Shown here: positions 42,989 through 51,550 of the stretch, in pieces
Layout: every line of letters begins with the position of its first letter
How positions within the stretch are numbered: the first letter of the stretch is position 1
DNA from: Aquabacterium sp029268225
Lineage (GTDB): Bacteria > Pseudomonadota > Gammaproteobacteria > Burkholderiales > Burkholderiaceae_C
DNA: 64,000 bases
Direction: 5' to 3'
NCBI RefSeq assembly: GCF_037482285.1
Contig: NZ_JBBEYB010000016.1
Coordinates: 9,503-73,502 of the forward strand
The notes under the pieces: generated by a model
Database searches by the model: none
What the model saw: only the letters and a program-made list of their open reading frames with translations
Told to the model about the DNA's origin: nothing
Translations under genes and position numbers: made by a program

Positions 42989-43615
42989 TCAGCGCAGACC
43001 AGCGATGTAGTCGGACAGCGCTTCGATTTCCTTGTCGCTCAGGTTGGCGGCAATGGCCGTCATCTGGACACTGTTGGTGCGCTCGCCCTGGCGGAACGCG
43101 GTCAGCTGAGCCTTGGTGTAGTCGCTGTGCTGGCCACCCAGACGCGGGTACTGCACGGGCATGCCGGCGCCATTGGGGCTGTGGCAGCTGGCGCAAGCGG
43201 CGATGCCCTTCTTGGCGATGCCGCCGCGATAGATCTTCTCGCCCAAGGCGACCATGTCCTTGTTCTTGGCTGTGCCCACCGGAGCCTTCTTGCTGGCATA
43301 GAACGCGGCCACGTCACGCATCTCGTCGGCCGTCAAGGGGGCAGCCATGCCCATCATGATGCCGTTCTTGCGCTTGCCTTCCTTGAACTCAACCAGTTGC
43401 TTGACCAAGTACTCAGGGTGCTGGCCTTGCAGGATGGGGTAAGCGGGCAGACCACGCGAGCCATCGACCGCGTGGCAGGCCGCACACACGGCCGTGGCCT
43501 TGGCTTCGCCCGCCGCCAGATTCGGCTTGGCGGCTTTGGTGTCGGCACCATGGGCCAGGCCGGACAAGGACAGGGCCACCGAGGCAAGGGCAATCAGGTT
43601 CGAGAAGCGCTTCAT
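42989..43615 (-). CDS. Dihaem cytochrome c4
   Basis: A 208-residue periplasmic cytochrome with two haem domains. A signal peptide (SNLIALASVALSLSGLAHGA) precedes CAACH and CASCH haem-binding motifs. Each domain has a following Met ligand candidate (MMGMAAPLTADEMRDVAAFY in the first; NSVQMTAIAANLSDKE in the second) and the domain-ending DYIAGLR. It is a likely electron donor to terminal oxidases. It is divergent from engB, and its maturation genes resB-ccsB lie just downstream. Confidence 0.93.
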   Translation of the reverse strand: MKRFSNLIALASVALSLSGLAHGADTKAAKPNLAAGEAKATAVCAACHAVDGSRGLPAYPILQGQHPEYLVKQLVEFKEGKRKNGIMMGMAAPLTADEMRDVAAFYASKKAPVGTAKNKDMVALGEKIYRGGIAKKGIAACASCHSPNGAGMPVQYPRLGGQHSDYTKAQLTAFRQGERTNSVQMTAIAANLSDKEIEALSDYIAGLR

Positions 43616-43703
43616 GGCGTAGGGGCGGTGAGTTGGCTGTGTGGGGTGAAACCGGCGGCCGGCACCCGATCCCGAGATTCAAAACGGAATCGAACACCTG
43701 CTT

Positions 43704-43732
43704 TTGGCAGTTGAATCTAGAGATTTTACAAT
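43704..43732 (+). promoter_or_regulatory. Sigma-70 promoter abutting the engB start codon
   Basis: TTGGCA at 43704-43709 and TACAAT at 43727-43732 are separated by exactly 17 bp. The expected start of transcription, five to seven bases past the -10, falls on or next to the A of the engB ATG at 43738, which would give a leaderless mRNA. Confidence 0.7.
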
Positions 43733-43737
43733 GCCCT

Positions 43738-44622
43738 ATGACCCGTCACACACCCAATCGCCCCGGCTCGGCCAAACAGGCCCCTTCCAAGACGGCCAAT
43801 GGCCCACAAAAAGCCGTTACACCGGCCCGTGTGCCAACCCAGGATCTGGCTCGCCACCCAGCCAAGGAAGCCCTGGCCTGGGCCCACACGGCCCGCTTCT
43901 ACATCACGGCGGCCCAGTTGCATCAGGTGCCCGTGAGCGAGTTGCCAGAGGTCGCGTTCGTCGGTCGCTCCAACGCCGGCAAGTCCACCGCCATCAACAC
44001 CCTGGCCCAGCAGCGCCAGCTCGCCTACGCATCCAAGACGCCCGGACGCACCCAGCACATCAACCTGTTCCACCTGGGACCCAAGGCCGCCCCCAACCAG
44101 ATCTGGACCGACCTGCCCGGCTATGGCTATGCCGCCGTCGAGCGATCGGCCAAGCTGCGCTGGCAGGAGGTGATGGCCCGCTACCTCGAGGTCCGACGCA
44201 ATTTGAGTGCGGTGGTGCAGATGGTGGATTCGCGCCACGGTTTCACCGAACTGGACCGCCAGTTGCTCGAGTTCGTGACGCCCCGCGTGCGCAGCGGTGA
44301 GGTCAAGCTCCTGGTCATGCTGACCAAGGCGGACAAGCTCAACCGCAAGGAGCAGGCCGAATCCCTGCGCAAGGCGCAAGAGGTGCTCGCAGACCTCGTC
44401 ACCGACGAGTCCGACGTCAACGTGACCCTGTTCTCATCGCTCAACAAGAGCGGTGTGGGCGATGTGGCCGAGGTGCTGCACGGCTGGGCAGCCTCGCCTG
44501 AAGTGGCCGAGGCCCTCGCGGCTGCACAAGCGGCACAAGCTGCCGCAGAGGCCAACCCGGAGCACTGGGAAGACGAGGATGAGGGAGACGCCTCAGCGGC
44601 GTCCCCGCACGATCAGGCCTGA
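43738..44622 (+). CDS. engB: Ribosome biogenesis GTP-binding protein YihA/EngB (YsxC)
   Basis: Essential GTPase for large-subunit assembly. The 294-residue product has G1 GRSNAGKST, the DLPGYGYA G3 motif, G4 TKADK and a G5-like FSSLNKSG. The core ends near residue 260; an Ala-rich then acidic C-terminal tail follows. The N-terminal 45 residues are basic, low complexity and longer than in relatives, which usually begin just before the HTARFYITAAQL segment. The ATG at 43738 is the only ATG ahead of the core, has no Shine-Dalgarno site and lies at the predicted transcription start. The last ten bases overlap the convergent purC. Confidence 0.94.
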   Translation: MTRHTPNRPGSAKQAPSKTANGPQKAVTPARVPTQDLARHPAKEALAWAHTARFYITAAQLHQVPVSELPEVAFVGRSNAGKSTAINTLAQQRQLAYASKTPGRTQHINLFHLGPKAAPNQIWTDLPGYGYAAVERSAKLRWQEVMARYLEVRRNLSAVVQMVDSRHGFTELDRQLLEFVTPRVRSGEVKLLVMLTKADKLNRKEQAESLRKAQEVLADLVTDESDVNVTLFSSLNKSGVGDVAEVLHGWAASPEVAEALAAAQAAQAAAEANPEHWEDEDEGDASAASPHDQA

Positions 44623-45527
44623 CCGGTCAAGCGCACCAGGGCTTCCTGGTACTTGGCGGCGGTCTTCTCGATCACGTCCTGAGGCAAAGCCGGCGACGGT
44701 GCGGTCTTGTTCCAGGGCTGACCGTTGACCGTGGCCTGCTCCAGCCAATCGCGCACGAACTGCTTGTCGTAGCTGGGCGGATTGGCACCAGCCTGGAAGG
44801 CCTCCTCATAGCCTTCCACCGGCCAGAAGCGCGACGAATCCGGCGTCAGCACCTCGTCCATCACGGTCAGCGTGCCGTGCTCGTCGAGACCGAACTCGAA
44901 CTTGGTGTCGGCAATGATGATGCCCTTGGTCAGCGCGTAGTCGGCGGCCGTCTTGTACAGCTTGATGGCCAGATCGCGCACCTGAGCGGCCAAGTCCGCA
45001 CCGATGATCTCCACCATCTTCTCGTAGCTGATGTTCTCGTCGTGGTCGCCCATCTCGGCCTTGGTGGCCGGCGTGAAAATGGGTTCGGGCAGCTTGCTGG
45101 CGTTCTTCAAACCAGCCGGCAACTTCACGCCACACACCTCGCCGTTGTCCTGGTATTCCTTCCAGCCACTGCCGGCCAGGTAGCCGCGCACCACCGCCTC
45201 CACAGGCAGGGGCTTGAGCTTCTTGACCAGCATCGAGCGGCCTTCGACCTGGCGACGCTCTTCGGGCTTGACCACGCTGCAGGGGTCTTCACCGGTCAGG
45301 TGATTCGGCGCCACATCCTTGAGCAACTCGAACCAGAACAGCGCCATCTTGGTCAGCAGCGCCCCCTTGCCCGGAATGGGTTCGCCCATGATCACGTCAA
45401 AGGCGCTGATGCGGTCCGAGGCCACCATCAGGATGCGGTCATCGCCCACGGCATAGTTGTCGCGCACCTTGCCACGGGCAAGCAGAGGCAGAGAAGTCAG
45501 GGCAGAGGTATGCAGGGCGGAGGTCAT
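44613..45527 (-). CDS. purC: Phosphoribosylaminoimidazole-succinocarboxamide synthase
   Basis: SAICAR synthetase: joins CAIR and aspartate in purine synthesis. The 304-residue product has LLARGKVRDNYAVGDDRILMVASDRISAFDV split over the nucleotide site, VVRGYLAGSGWKEYQ, and the late ADTKFEFGLDEHGTLTVMDE with TPDSSRFWP. The 304 residues fit the longer form common in betaproteobacteria. An imperfect inverted repeat (GTGACGCC and GGTGTCAC, six bases apart) lies just upstream of the start. The 3' end overlaps the convergent engB by ten bases. Confidence 0.97.
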   Translation of the reverse strand: MTSALHTSALTSLPLLARGKVRDNYAVGDDRILMVASDRISAFDVIMGEPIPGKGALLTKMALFWFELLKDVAPNHLTGEDPCSVVKPEERRQVEGRSMLVKKLKPLPVEAVVRGYLAGSGWKEYQDNGEVCGVKLPAGLKNASKLPEPIFTPATKAEMGDHDENISYEKMVEIIGADLAAQVRDLAIKLYKTAADYALTKGIIIADTKFEFGLDEHGTLTVMDEVLTPDSSRFWPVEGYEEAFQAGANPPSYDKQFVRDWLEQATVNGQPWNKTAPSPALPQDVIEKTAAKYQEALVRLTGQA

Positions 45528-45684
45528 GAGGCGGTCACCTGGTCAAGCGTGACACCGGCAACGGCGTCACTGAAATCGGCAAAGCGATATTGTGCAGCCT
45601 CCCGCCGCCGCCGCACAGCCGTGCCCCGCCATGTGGAGGCAACTCGCTTCGCCACGTACCGGCCACTCCCCCTCGCTGACCCCT

Positions 45685-46341
45685 TTACTTCCCCATGCGC
45701 GCCTGCTGATCAGCCTTGCGATCGGCAGCCACCTTCTGAGCCGTCGGGCGCTGCTCGATCAGCTTGACATAGCTCTTCCAGTCGATCCCGGCGGCAGCCA
45801 CCAAGTCCTCGCCACAGACCAGCTTGCTGGCCAAAGCAGCCAGTGGCAAGCTCGTGTACACGGCACAGTCAGCCATCGTGAACGTGTCACCGGCCGCATA
45901 CGGTGCAAACTTGGCCACCTCGCGGAAAGCCGCCAAATTGCGAGCCAGATCCTTCTTGACGCGCTCAACAAACTTCTCAGACAAGGTGCCGCCAAAGAAG
46001 GCCTGCGCATACAACTGGCGCGCACACAGCTCCACGTGCAGATCACAGAAGGTGATCAACTCGCGCACCTTGGCCGCTTGCCATGGATCGGCCGGGATCA
46101 AGGCAGGGCTGGGCCAACGCGCCTCGATGTAGTCCACGATGACCTGGCTCTCGCACAGGAAACCTTGCTCGGTCTCGATGTAAGGCACTTTGCCCAAGGG
46201 CGACTTGTCCGCATGGGCTTCAGGATCACTGCCCGGCCCCACCGGTGCATGCACTTCCTCAAACGCAATGCCTTTTTCCAGCAAGACCAGCTTGACCTTG
46301 TTGTAGTAGTTGGACAGCGGGAATCCGTACAGCTTGAGCAT
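45685..46341 (-). CDS. Glutathione S-transferase family protein
   Basis: A 218-residue soluble GST. The thioredoxin-like N-terminal domain reads MLKLYGFPLSNYYNKVKLVL, with the cis-Pro glutathione site KVPYIETEQGFLCESQVIVDYIE. An all-helical C-terminal domain follows from about residue 90, with the FTMADCAVYTSLPL capping motif. The ATG at 46341 has GGAGT seven bases upstream; the frame upstream is not conserved. It lies between fba and purC, probably as an inserted gene in an older fba-purC run. Substrate unknown. Confidence 0.9.
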   Translation of the reverse strand: MLKLYGFPLSNYYNKVKLVLLEKGIAFEEVHAPVGPGSDPEAHADKSPLGKVPYIETEQGFLCESQVIVDYIEARWPSPALIPADPWQAAKVRELITFCDLHVELCARQLYAQAFFGGTLSEKFVERVKKDLARNLAAFREVAKFAPYAAGDTFTMADCAVYTSLPLAALASKLVCGEDLVAAAGIDWKSYVKLIEQRPTAQKVAADRKADQQARMGK

Positions 46342-46450
46342 CGCAAACACTCCAAAGGGTCGATGAGACAAAGCTTCAGCTTAAGGGATCTGACGCCCGT
46401 TCGCCCCCACCACTAACCCGCATGCGCGCCACGCAGCCGCATTCAAGGGC

Positions 46451-46487
46451 CCAAAACAAAACCGGCGAGGGCTTGCACCCACGCCGG
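46451..46487 (-). terminator. Intrinsic terminator after fba
   Basis: On the minus strand a 6-bp stem CCGGCG/CGCCGG with a 14-base loop is followed by TTTTGTTTTG. It begins about 48 bp past the fba stop and separates fba from the GST gene. Confidence 0.6.
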
Positions 46488-46534
46488 CTGTCTCATGCCC
46501 GGCCAACCGGCCAGGCATCAGGTATGCGCCGTGA

Positions 46535-47599
46535 TCAGGACACGACCTGGGCCAGCTTGCCGCTGGCATACGCTGCGGCGATGTCCACCAGGCTCACCGG
46601 CTTGATCTTGGCACCCTGGCCTTCGCATCCGAATTCCAGGTAACGCTGCTTGCAGACCTGCTTGGCCGCTTCACGGGCCGGCTTGAGCCATTCACGGGCA
46701 TCGAACTTGTCCGGGTTCTCGAACATGAACTTGCGCACGGCACCGGTCATCGCCAGACGGATGTCGGTGTCGATGTTGATCTTGCGCACGCCGTACTTGA
46801 TGGCTTCCTGGATTTCCTCGACGGGCACGCCATAGGTTTCCTTCATCTTGCCACCGTACTGGTTGATGATGGCCAGCAGCTCTTGCGGCACCGACGACGA
46901 ACCGTGCATCACCAAATGGGTGTTGGGGATGCGCGCGTGGATTTCCTTCACACGGCTGATGGCCAGGATGTCGCCCGTGGGCTTGCGCGAGAACTTGTAA
47001 GCGCCGTGGCTGGTGCCGATGGCGATCGCCAGGGCGTCCAGTTGCGTGGCCTTCACGAAGGTCGCGGCCTCTTCCGGATCGGTCAGCATCTGGCTGTGGT
47101 CCAGCTTGCCAGCGGCACCGATGCCGTCTTCTTCACCCGCATCACCGGTTTCCAGGTTGCCCAGGCAGCCCAGCTCGCCTTCCACGGTCACGCCCACCTT
47201 GTGGGCCATTTCCACGACCTTGCGGGTCACTTCGACGTTGTAGTCGAACGAAGAGGGGGTCTTGCCGTCTTCCATCAGGGAGCCGTCCATCATCACCGAG
47301 CCAAAGCCCAGATCGATCGCGCCTTGGCACACCTTGGGCGAAGTGCCGTGGTCCTGATGCATCACCAGCGGGATGTGGGGATAGGCTTCCACCGCAGCCT
47401 GAATCAGGTGCTTGATGAAGGACTCGCCAGCGTACTTGCGGGCGCCGGCCGAAGCCTGCAGGATCACCGGGGCGCCCACCTCGTCGGCAGCGGCCATCAC
47501 GGCCTGAACCTGCTCCAGGTTGTTGACGTTGAAAGCCGGAATGCCGTAGTTGTTTTCAGCAGCGTGATCCAGCAGCTGACGCATCGAGACGAGTGCCAT
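46535..47599 (-). CDS. fba: Class II fructose-1,6-bisphosphate aldolase
   Basis: Zinc-dependent aldolase of glycolysis and gluconeogenesis, 354 residues. It begins MALVSMRQLLDHAAENNYG and has the class II metal-site strands IPLVMHQDHG, GSVMMDGS and GVTVEGELGCLG. The late segments AIGTSHGAYKF, LVMHGSSSVP and the phosphate-binding INIDTDIRLAMTG are also present. GGGGAA lies upstream of the ATG. It follows pyk by 143 bp on the same strand; a plausible weak promoter (TAGAAT) lies in that gap. Confidence 0.97.
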   Translation of the reverse strand: MALVSMRQLLDHAAENNYGIPAFNVNNLEQVQAVMAAADEVGAPVILQASAGARKYAGESFIKHLIQAAVEAYPHIPLVMHQDHGTSPKVCQGAIDLGFGSVMMDGSLMEDGKTPSSFDYNVEVTRKVVEMAHKVGVTVEGELGCLGNLETGDAGEEDGIGAAGKLDHSQMLTDPEEAATFVKATQLDALAIAIGTSHGAYKFSRKPTGDILAISRVKEIHARIPNTHLVMHGSSSVPQELLAIINQYGGKMKETYGVPVEEIQEAIKYGVRKINIDTDIRLAMTGAVRKFMFENPDKFDAREWLKPAREAAKQVCKQRYLEFGCEGQGAKIKPVSLVDIAAAYASGKLAQVVS

Positions 47600-47742
47600 G
47601 AGTTCCCCAGTGAGCAAATGAGCGGTGTGAACCAAAAGACAACGCGCACACGTGCACGCGTCAAACTGGGCGAGATTCTACCGAGACCCGCCCCCAGCCC
47701 CAAGCCCCCGAAGCGAACGCCGAGGCTTTTCCCTGGGCTTCT

Positions 47743-49173
47743 TCAGCGCACGGCGCACACCTTGAGCATGTTCGTGCCCCCTGGCGTGCCCATGGGCTCT
47801 CCGCAGGTGATGGCATAGGTATCGCCCGGGCGCAGCAAGCCACGCGCCACCAGGAAAGTCTCCGCCTGCGCCAACGCCTCATCCCGATCCGCGTAACTCG
47901 GCACCAACAGCGGGTGCACGTTGCGGAACAAAGCCATCTTGCGCTGCGCCACGTCCCGCGCCGTCAGCGCAAAAATCGGCACGTGAATGCGATGTCGGCT
48001 CATCCACAGGGCCGTCGAGCCTGACTCCGTCAAGGCAATGATGGCCTTGCAGCCCAGGTGATACGCCGTGAACAAAGCCCCCATGGCGATCGACTGGTCG
48101 ATGCGACCGAAGGTCTTGTTCGTGAAGTCCGCATCCAGCGACACCTCCTCGGCATGCTCGGCCTCGCGCACGATGTTGGCCATCTGCTCGACCGTCTCGA
48201 CCGGGAACTTGCCTGCCGCCGTCTCGGCACTGAGCATCACGGCATCGGTGCCATCGAGCACCGCATTGGCCACGTCCGACACCTCCGCACGCGTCGGCAC
48301 CGGATTGACGATCATCGACTCCATCATCTGCGTCGCCGTGATCACCACCTTGTCCATCTCACGGGCCATCTTGATCATGCGCTTTTGCAGCGCCGGCACG
48401 GTGGCATTGCCCACCTCCACAGCCAGGTCGCCCCGCGCCACCATGATCCCGTCCGACGCCTTCAGGATGCTCTCCAGGTTGGGAATCGCCTCGCTGCGCT
48501 CGATCTTAGCGATCAGTGCCGGCCGATGCTTCCAAGGCTCACCGGCCACATTGCACAACTGGCGCGCCATCTCCATGTCCGTCGCATTCTTCGGAAACGA
48601 CACCGCGATGTAATCGCACTGGAAGCTGGCCGCCGTCTTGATGTCGTCCATGTCCTTGGCCGTCAAAGCCGGCGCGGTCAACCCCCCGCCCTGCTTGTTG
48701 ATACCCTTGTTGTTGGACAACTCGCCACCGAGCTTGACCACCGTGTGCACAGCCTCGCCCTTGACGGCCTCGACCGTCAACACAATCAGGCCATCATTGA
48801 GCAACAGCGTGTCGCCCGGCTTCACATCGCGCGGCAACTCCTTGTAGTCCAGCCCGACACCCTGCTGGTCGCCCAATTCAATCCGGCTCGCATCCAGCAC
48901 AAAAGACTGCCCAGGCTCCAGCATCACCTTGCCATCGGCAAACTTGCCGACGCGAATCTTCGGTCCCTGCAAGTCCGCCATGATGGCGACCACCTTGCCC
49001 ACCCGCTGAGCGGCCTCCCGTACCAGTTGCGCACGGTCAATATGGTCCTGCGCCTTGCCATGCGAAAAGTTCAACCGAACCACATCCACCCCGGCCTGCA
49101 GCATCTTTTCCAGCACTTCCGGTGTCGAGGACGCAGGACCCAGGGTGGCAACAATCTTGGTGGCACGAGGCAT
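47743..49173 (-). CDS. pyk: Pyruvate kinase
   Basis: Transfers phosphate from phosphoenolpyruvate to ADP. The 476-residue product begins MPRATKIVATLGPASSTPE. It has MADLQGPKIRVG, the active-site lysine segment PALIAKIERSEAIPNLESIL, MVARGDLAVEVG, ITATQMMESMI and the NAVLDGTDAVMLSAETAAGK signature. The C-terminal domain ends GGTNMLKVCAVR. The first ATG in frame is at 49173. It is divergent from an alpha/beta hydrolase gene that interrupts the pgk-pyk run. Confidence 0.97.
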   Translation of the reverse strand: MPRATKIVATLGPASSTPEVLEKMLQAGVDVVRLNFSHGKAQDHIDRAQLVREAAQRVGKVVAIMADLQGPKIRVGKFADGKVMLEPGQSFVLDASRIELGDQQGVGLDYKELPRDVKPGDTLLLNDGLIVLTVEAVKGEAVHTVVKLGGELSNNKGINKQGGGLTAPALTAKDMDDIKTAASFQCDYIAVSFPKNATDMEMARQLCNVAGEPWKHRPALIAKIERSEAIPNLESILKASDGIMVARGDLAVEVGNATVPALQKRMIKMAREMDKVVITATQMMESMIVNPVPTRAEVSDVANAVLDGTDAVMLSAETAAGKFPVETVEQMANIVREAEHAEEVSLDADFTNKTFGRIDQSIAMGALFTAYHLGCKAIIALTESGSTALWMSRHRIHVPIFALTARDVAQRKMALFRNVHPLLVPSYADRDEALAQAETFLVARGLLRPGDTYAITCGEPMGTPGGTNMLKVCAVR

Positions 49174-49252
49174 GTTCAAAGCTCAACAGTGGTTGGTTCT
49201 CCCCCAGTGTCACACCAAACGCCTAGCCTGAAAATATCGCTTGTCCCTGCAC

Positions 49253-49277
49253 GGCGTCACCTCCCCCTCGTGACGCC
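49253..49277. repeat. Perfect inverted repeat in the pyk / hydrolase divergent region
   Basis: GGCGTCAC and GTGACGCC are perfect 8-bp arms around the nine-base spacer CTCCCCCTC. It lies 80 bp upstream of pyk and 16 bp upstream of the hydrolase start. It may be an operator or a 5' UTR hairpin that places a C/U-rich loop just ahead of the hydrolase start. Confidence 0.55.
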
Positions 49278-49293
49278 CGAACGCAACAACACC

Positions 49294-50136
49294 ATGGCCC
49301 AGCCCGCCCCCCATCGCACCATCGTCTTCTCTCATGCCAACAGCTTCCCGGCAGGCACCTACCGTGCCCTGTTTGAACGCTGGGAGGCCGCAGGCTACAC
49401 CGTGCGTGCCATTGAGCAATACGGGCACGACCCGCGCTACCCGGTCACGCACCACTGGCCTCATCTGGTCACCCAGCTGCACGACTTTGTGAGCGAGACA
49501 ATCGGCCATCCTGTCTTTCTGGTCGGACACTCCCTAGGGGGCTACCTCAGCCTCATGCTGGCGAATCGATACCCCCAATGGGCTCAAGGTGTGGTGGTGA
49601 TGGACTCTCCCATCCTGGATGGGTGGCGCAGTGCCGCCTTGGGCTTGGCCAAACGCGCCCGCCTCATTGATCGGATCATGCCCTCACGTGTTGCGGCACA
49701 ACGCACCCACGAATGGCCAAGCTTGCACGCGGCCCAAACGCACTTCAGCAGCAAGTCCAAGTTCGCAGCGTTTCACCCGCGCGTCCTTCACGACTATCTC
49801 GCCTACGGGCTGACACACACTTCAGATGCCTCAGGCTACCGCCTGCGATATCACCGTGACGTCGAGGCCGCCATTTACAGCACCCTGCCCCATCGCCTGT
49901 TGGCGGAGTTTGCGCGCCACCCGCATCACTGCCCTCTGGCGTTCATCGCAGGCACCCACTCCAGAGAACTGCGCCGCGGCGGACTGCGCGGCGTGCGCCA
50001 ACTTGTCGGAACGAACCTCAGCTGGATTCACGGTACCCACCTGTATCCCTTCGAAGCACCGGAGCCCACAGCTGACGAAGTTCTGCGCTGGCTCGACCAT
50101 TTCAGTCAACAGCCCGCGCAAGCACCGCGCGCCTGA
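49294..50136 (+). CDS. Alpha/beta hydrolase
   Basis: A 280-residue soluble alpha/beta hydrolase. The first strand and oxyanion region read TIVFSHANSFPAGTYRALF; the nucleophile elbow is GHSLGG (VFLVGHSLGGYLSLML). A lid region follows, and the late His is probably in GTHLYPFEAP. The family is broad (esterases, thioesterases, epoxide hydrolases) and no substrate can be named. The ATG at 49294 is where similarity to the fold begins; a GTG at 49270 is possible. It is on the opposite strand to pgk and pyk, and splits what is often one gene run. Confidence 0.88.
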   Translation: MAQPAPHRTIVFSHANSFPAGTYRALFERWEAAGYTVRAIEQYGHDPRYPVTHHWPHLVTQLHDFVSETIGHPVFLVGHSLGGYLSLMLANRYPQWAQGVVVMDSPILDGWRSAALGLAKRARLIDRIMPSRVAAQRTHEWPSLHAAQTHFSSKSKFAAFHPRVLHDYLAYGLTHTSDASGYRLRYHRDVEAAIYSTLPHRLLAEFARHPHHCPLAFIAGTHSRELRRGGLRGVRQLVGTNLSWIHGTHLYPFEAPEPTADEVLRWLDHFSQQPAQAPRA

Positions 50137-50177
50137 GACCTTCAGCGCCAACCGTCCTCATCTATTCGCCGCCCATC

Positions 50178-50214
50178 CAAACGAAACAGCCCCACTCCAT
50201 GAGGATCAGGGCTG
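50178..50214 (-). terminator. Intrinsic terminator after pgk
   Basis: On the minus strand a 6-bp stem CAGCCC/GGGCTG with a 16-base loop is followed by TTTCGTTT. It lies 35 bp past the pgk stop, in the gap shared with the convergent hydrolase gene. Confidence 0.55.
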
Positions 50215-50248
50215 CACTTCGCTATCTTGATCTATCGAGGAACAGGAC

Positions 50249-51442
50249 TTACCCGGCAGCGCGTTTGCTCAAAATCTCAAACGCCGGCAAGGTCTTGCCC
50301 TCCAGAATTTCGAGGAATGCGCCACCACCCGTCGAGATGTAGCCCACTTCCTTTTCGATCCCGTACTTCGCAATCGCCGCCAAGGTATCGCCACCGCCCG
50401 CAATGCTGAACGCCGGTGACGCGGCAATGGCGCGCGCAATCGCTTCGGTCCCATGCGAAAAGGCCTCAAACTCGAACACACCAACCGGGCCATTCCAGAC
50501 GATGGTGCCGGCACCCTTCAACTGCTCGGCCAACTTCGCTGCAGTCTTCGGACCAATGTCGAGGATCAGATCGTCATCAGCCACCTCGTTGGCAGCCTTC
50601 ACCGTTGCAAGAGCGTCGGCTGCGAAGGTCTTCGCGACCACCACATCCTCAGGAATGGGCACGGCCGCACCACGGGCCTTCATGGCCTCAATCACAGCCG
50701 CCGCCTCGCCCACCAGATCAGGTTCCGCCAAAGACTTGCCGATCTTCAACCCTGCAGCCAACATGAAGGTGTTGGCAATCCCGCCACCCACAATCAGCCC
50801 GTCCACGTTCTTGGCCAGTGCCTGCAAAATCGTCAGCTTGGTCGACACTTTCGAGCCGGCCACAATGGCCACCAAGGGGCGCTTTGGCGCCTCCAAAGCC
50901 TTATTGATCGCATCGATCTCAGCCGCCAGCAGAGGCCCGGCACAGGCCACTTTCGCAAATTGCGCGATCCCGTACGTCGTACCCTCTGCGCGGTGTGCTG
51001 TGCCGAACGCATCGTGCACAAAAATATCGCACAACGCCGCCATCTTGCGTGCCAACTCTTCGTTGTTCTTCTTTTCGCCCTTGTTCAAACGGCAGTTCTC
51101 CAGCAGAACCACCTCACCAGGCTCCACCGTCACGCCGTCGACCCAGTTGCTGACCAACGTGACATTCCGGCCGAGCAACTCGCCCAAACGAAGGGCCACC
51201 GGCGCCAAGGAATCTTCAGGCTTGAACTCACCTTCCGTGGGTCGCCCCAAGTGCGACGTCACCATCACGGCCGCGCCCGCCTTCAAGGCCAGCTCGATCG
51301 CAGGGATCGAGGCACGGATGCGTGTGTCCTCGGTGATATTGCCCGCATCATCCTGCGGAACATTCAAGTCGGCGCGGATGAAAACGCGTTGCCCAGCGGC
51401 GCGCCCTTGGGCCACAAGGTCTTCGAATCGGAGGATATTCAT
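50249..51442 (-). CDS. pgk: Phosphoglycerate kinase
   Basis: Glycolytic enzyme converting 1,3-bisphosphoglycerate and ADP to 3-phosphoglycerate and ATP. The 397-residue product has RVFIRADLNVPQDDAGNITE, AVMVTSHLGRPTEGEF, VHDAFGTAHRAEGTTYG, PLVAIVAGSKVSTKLTIL and the C-terminal SIAGGGDTLAAIAKYG with STGGGAFLEILEGKTLPA. A TACAAT element (51482-51487) and a perfect inverted repeat lie just upstream of the start. Strand and neighbours fit a pgk-pyk-fba glycolytic cluster. Confidence 0.97.
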   Translation of the reverse strand: MNILRFEDLVAQGRAAGQRVFIRADLNVPQDDAGNITEDTRIRASIPAIELALKAGAAVMVTSHLGRPTEGEFKPEDSLAPVALRLGELLGRNVTLVSNWVDGVTVEPGEVVLLENCRLNKGEKKNNEELARKMAALCDIFVHDAFGTAHRAEGTTYGIAQFAKVACAGPLLAAEIDAINKALEAPKRPLVAIVAGSKVSTKLTILQALAKNVDGLIVGGGIANTFMLAAGLKIGKSLAEPDLVGEAAAVIEAMKARGAAVPIPEDVVVAKTFAADALATVKAANEVADDDLILDIGPKTAAKLAEQLKGAGTIVWNGPVGVFEFEAFSHGTEAIARAIAASPAFSIAGGGDTLAAIAKYGIEKEVGYISTGGGAFLEILEGKTLPAFEILSKRAAG

Positions 51443-51456
51443 GGTGGCTGACGCCT

Positions 51457-51485
51457 CAATGTCGGAAAGATGAAAACCGACATTG
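51457..51485 (-). promoter_or_regulatory. Inverted repeat overlapping the pgk -10 region
   Basis: CAATGTCGG (51457-51465) and CCGACATTG (51477-51485) are perfect 9-bp arms with an 11-base AT-rich spacer. The outer arm overlaps the TACAAT -10-like hexamer at 51482-51487 on the minus strand. Transcription would start within the spacer, so the repeat is better placed as a protein-binding operator than as an RNA hairpin. Confidence 0.55.
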
Positions 51486-51550
51486 TAAAAAGGTCTGTGT
51501 CGTTTCAGCCACCGCCATCATGCCCATTGGTGCCCCCCGTTCAGCCCAAC

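Noticed and set aside
48058..49293. Long N-terminal extension of the alpha/beta hydrolase frame
   Set aside because: The 412 codons before MAQPAPHRT are antisense to pyk and show no similarity; only the part from 49294 is a gene.
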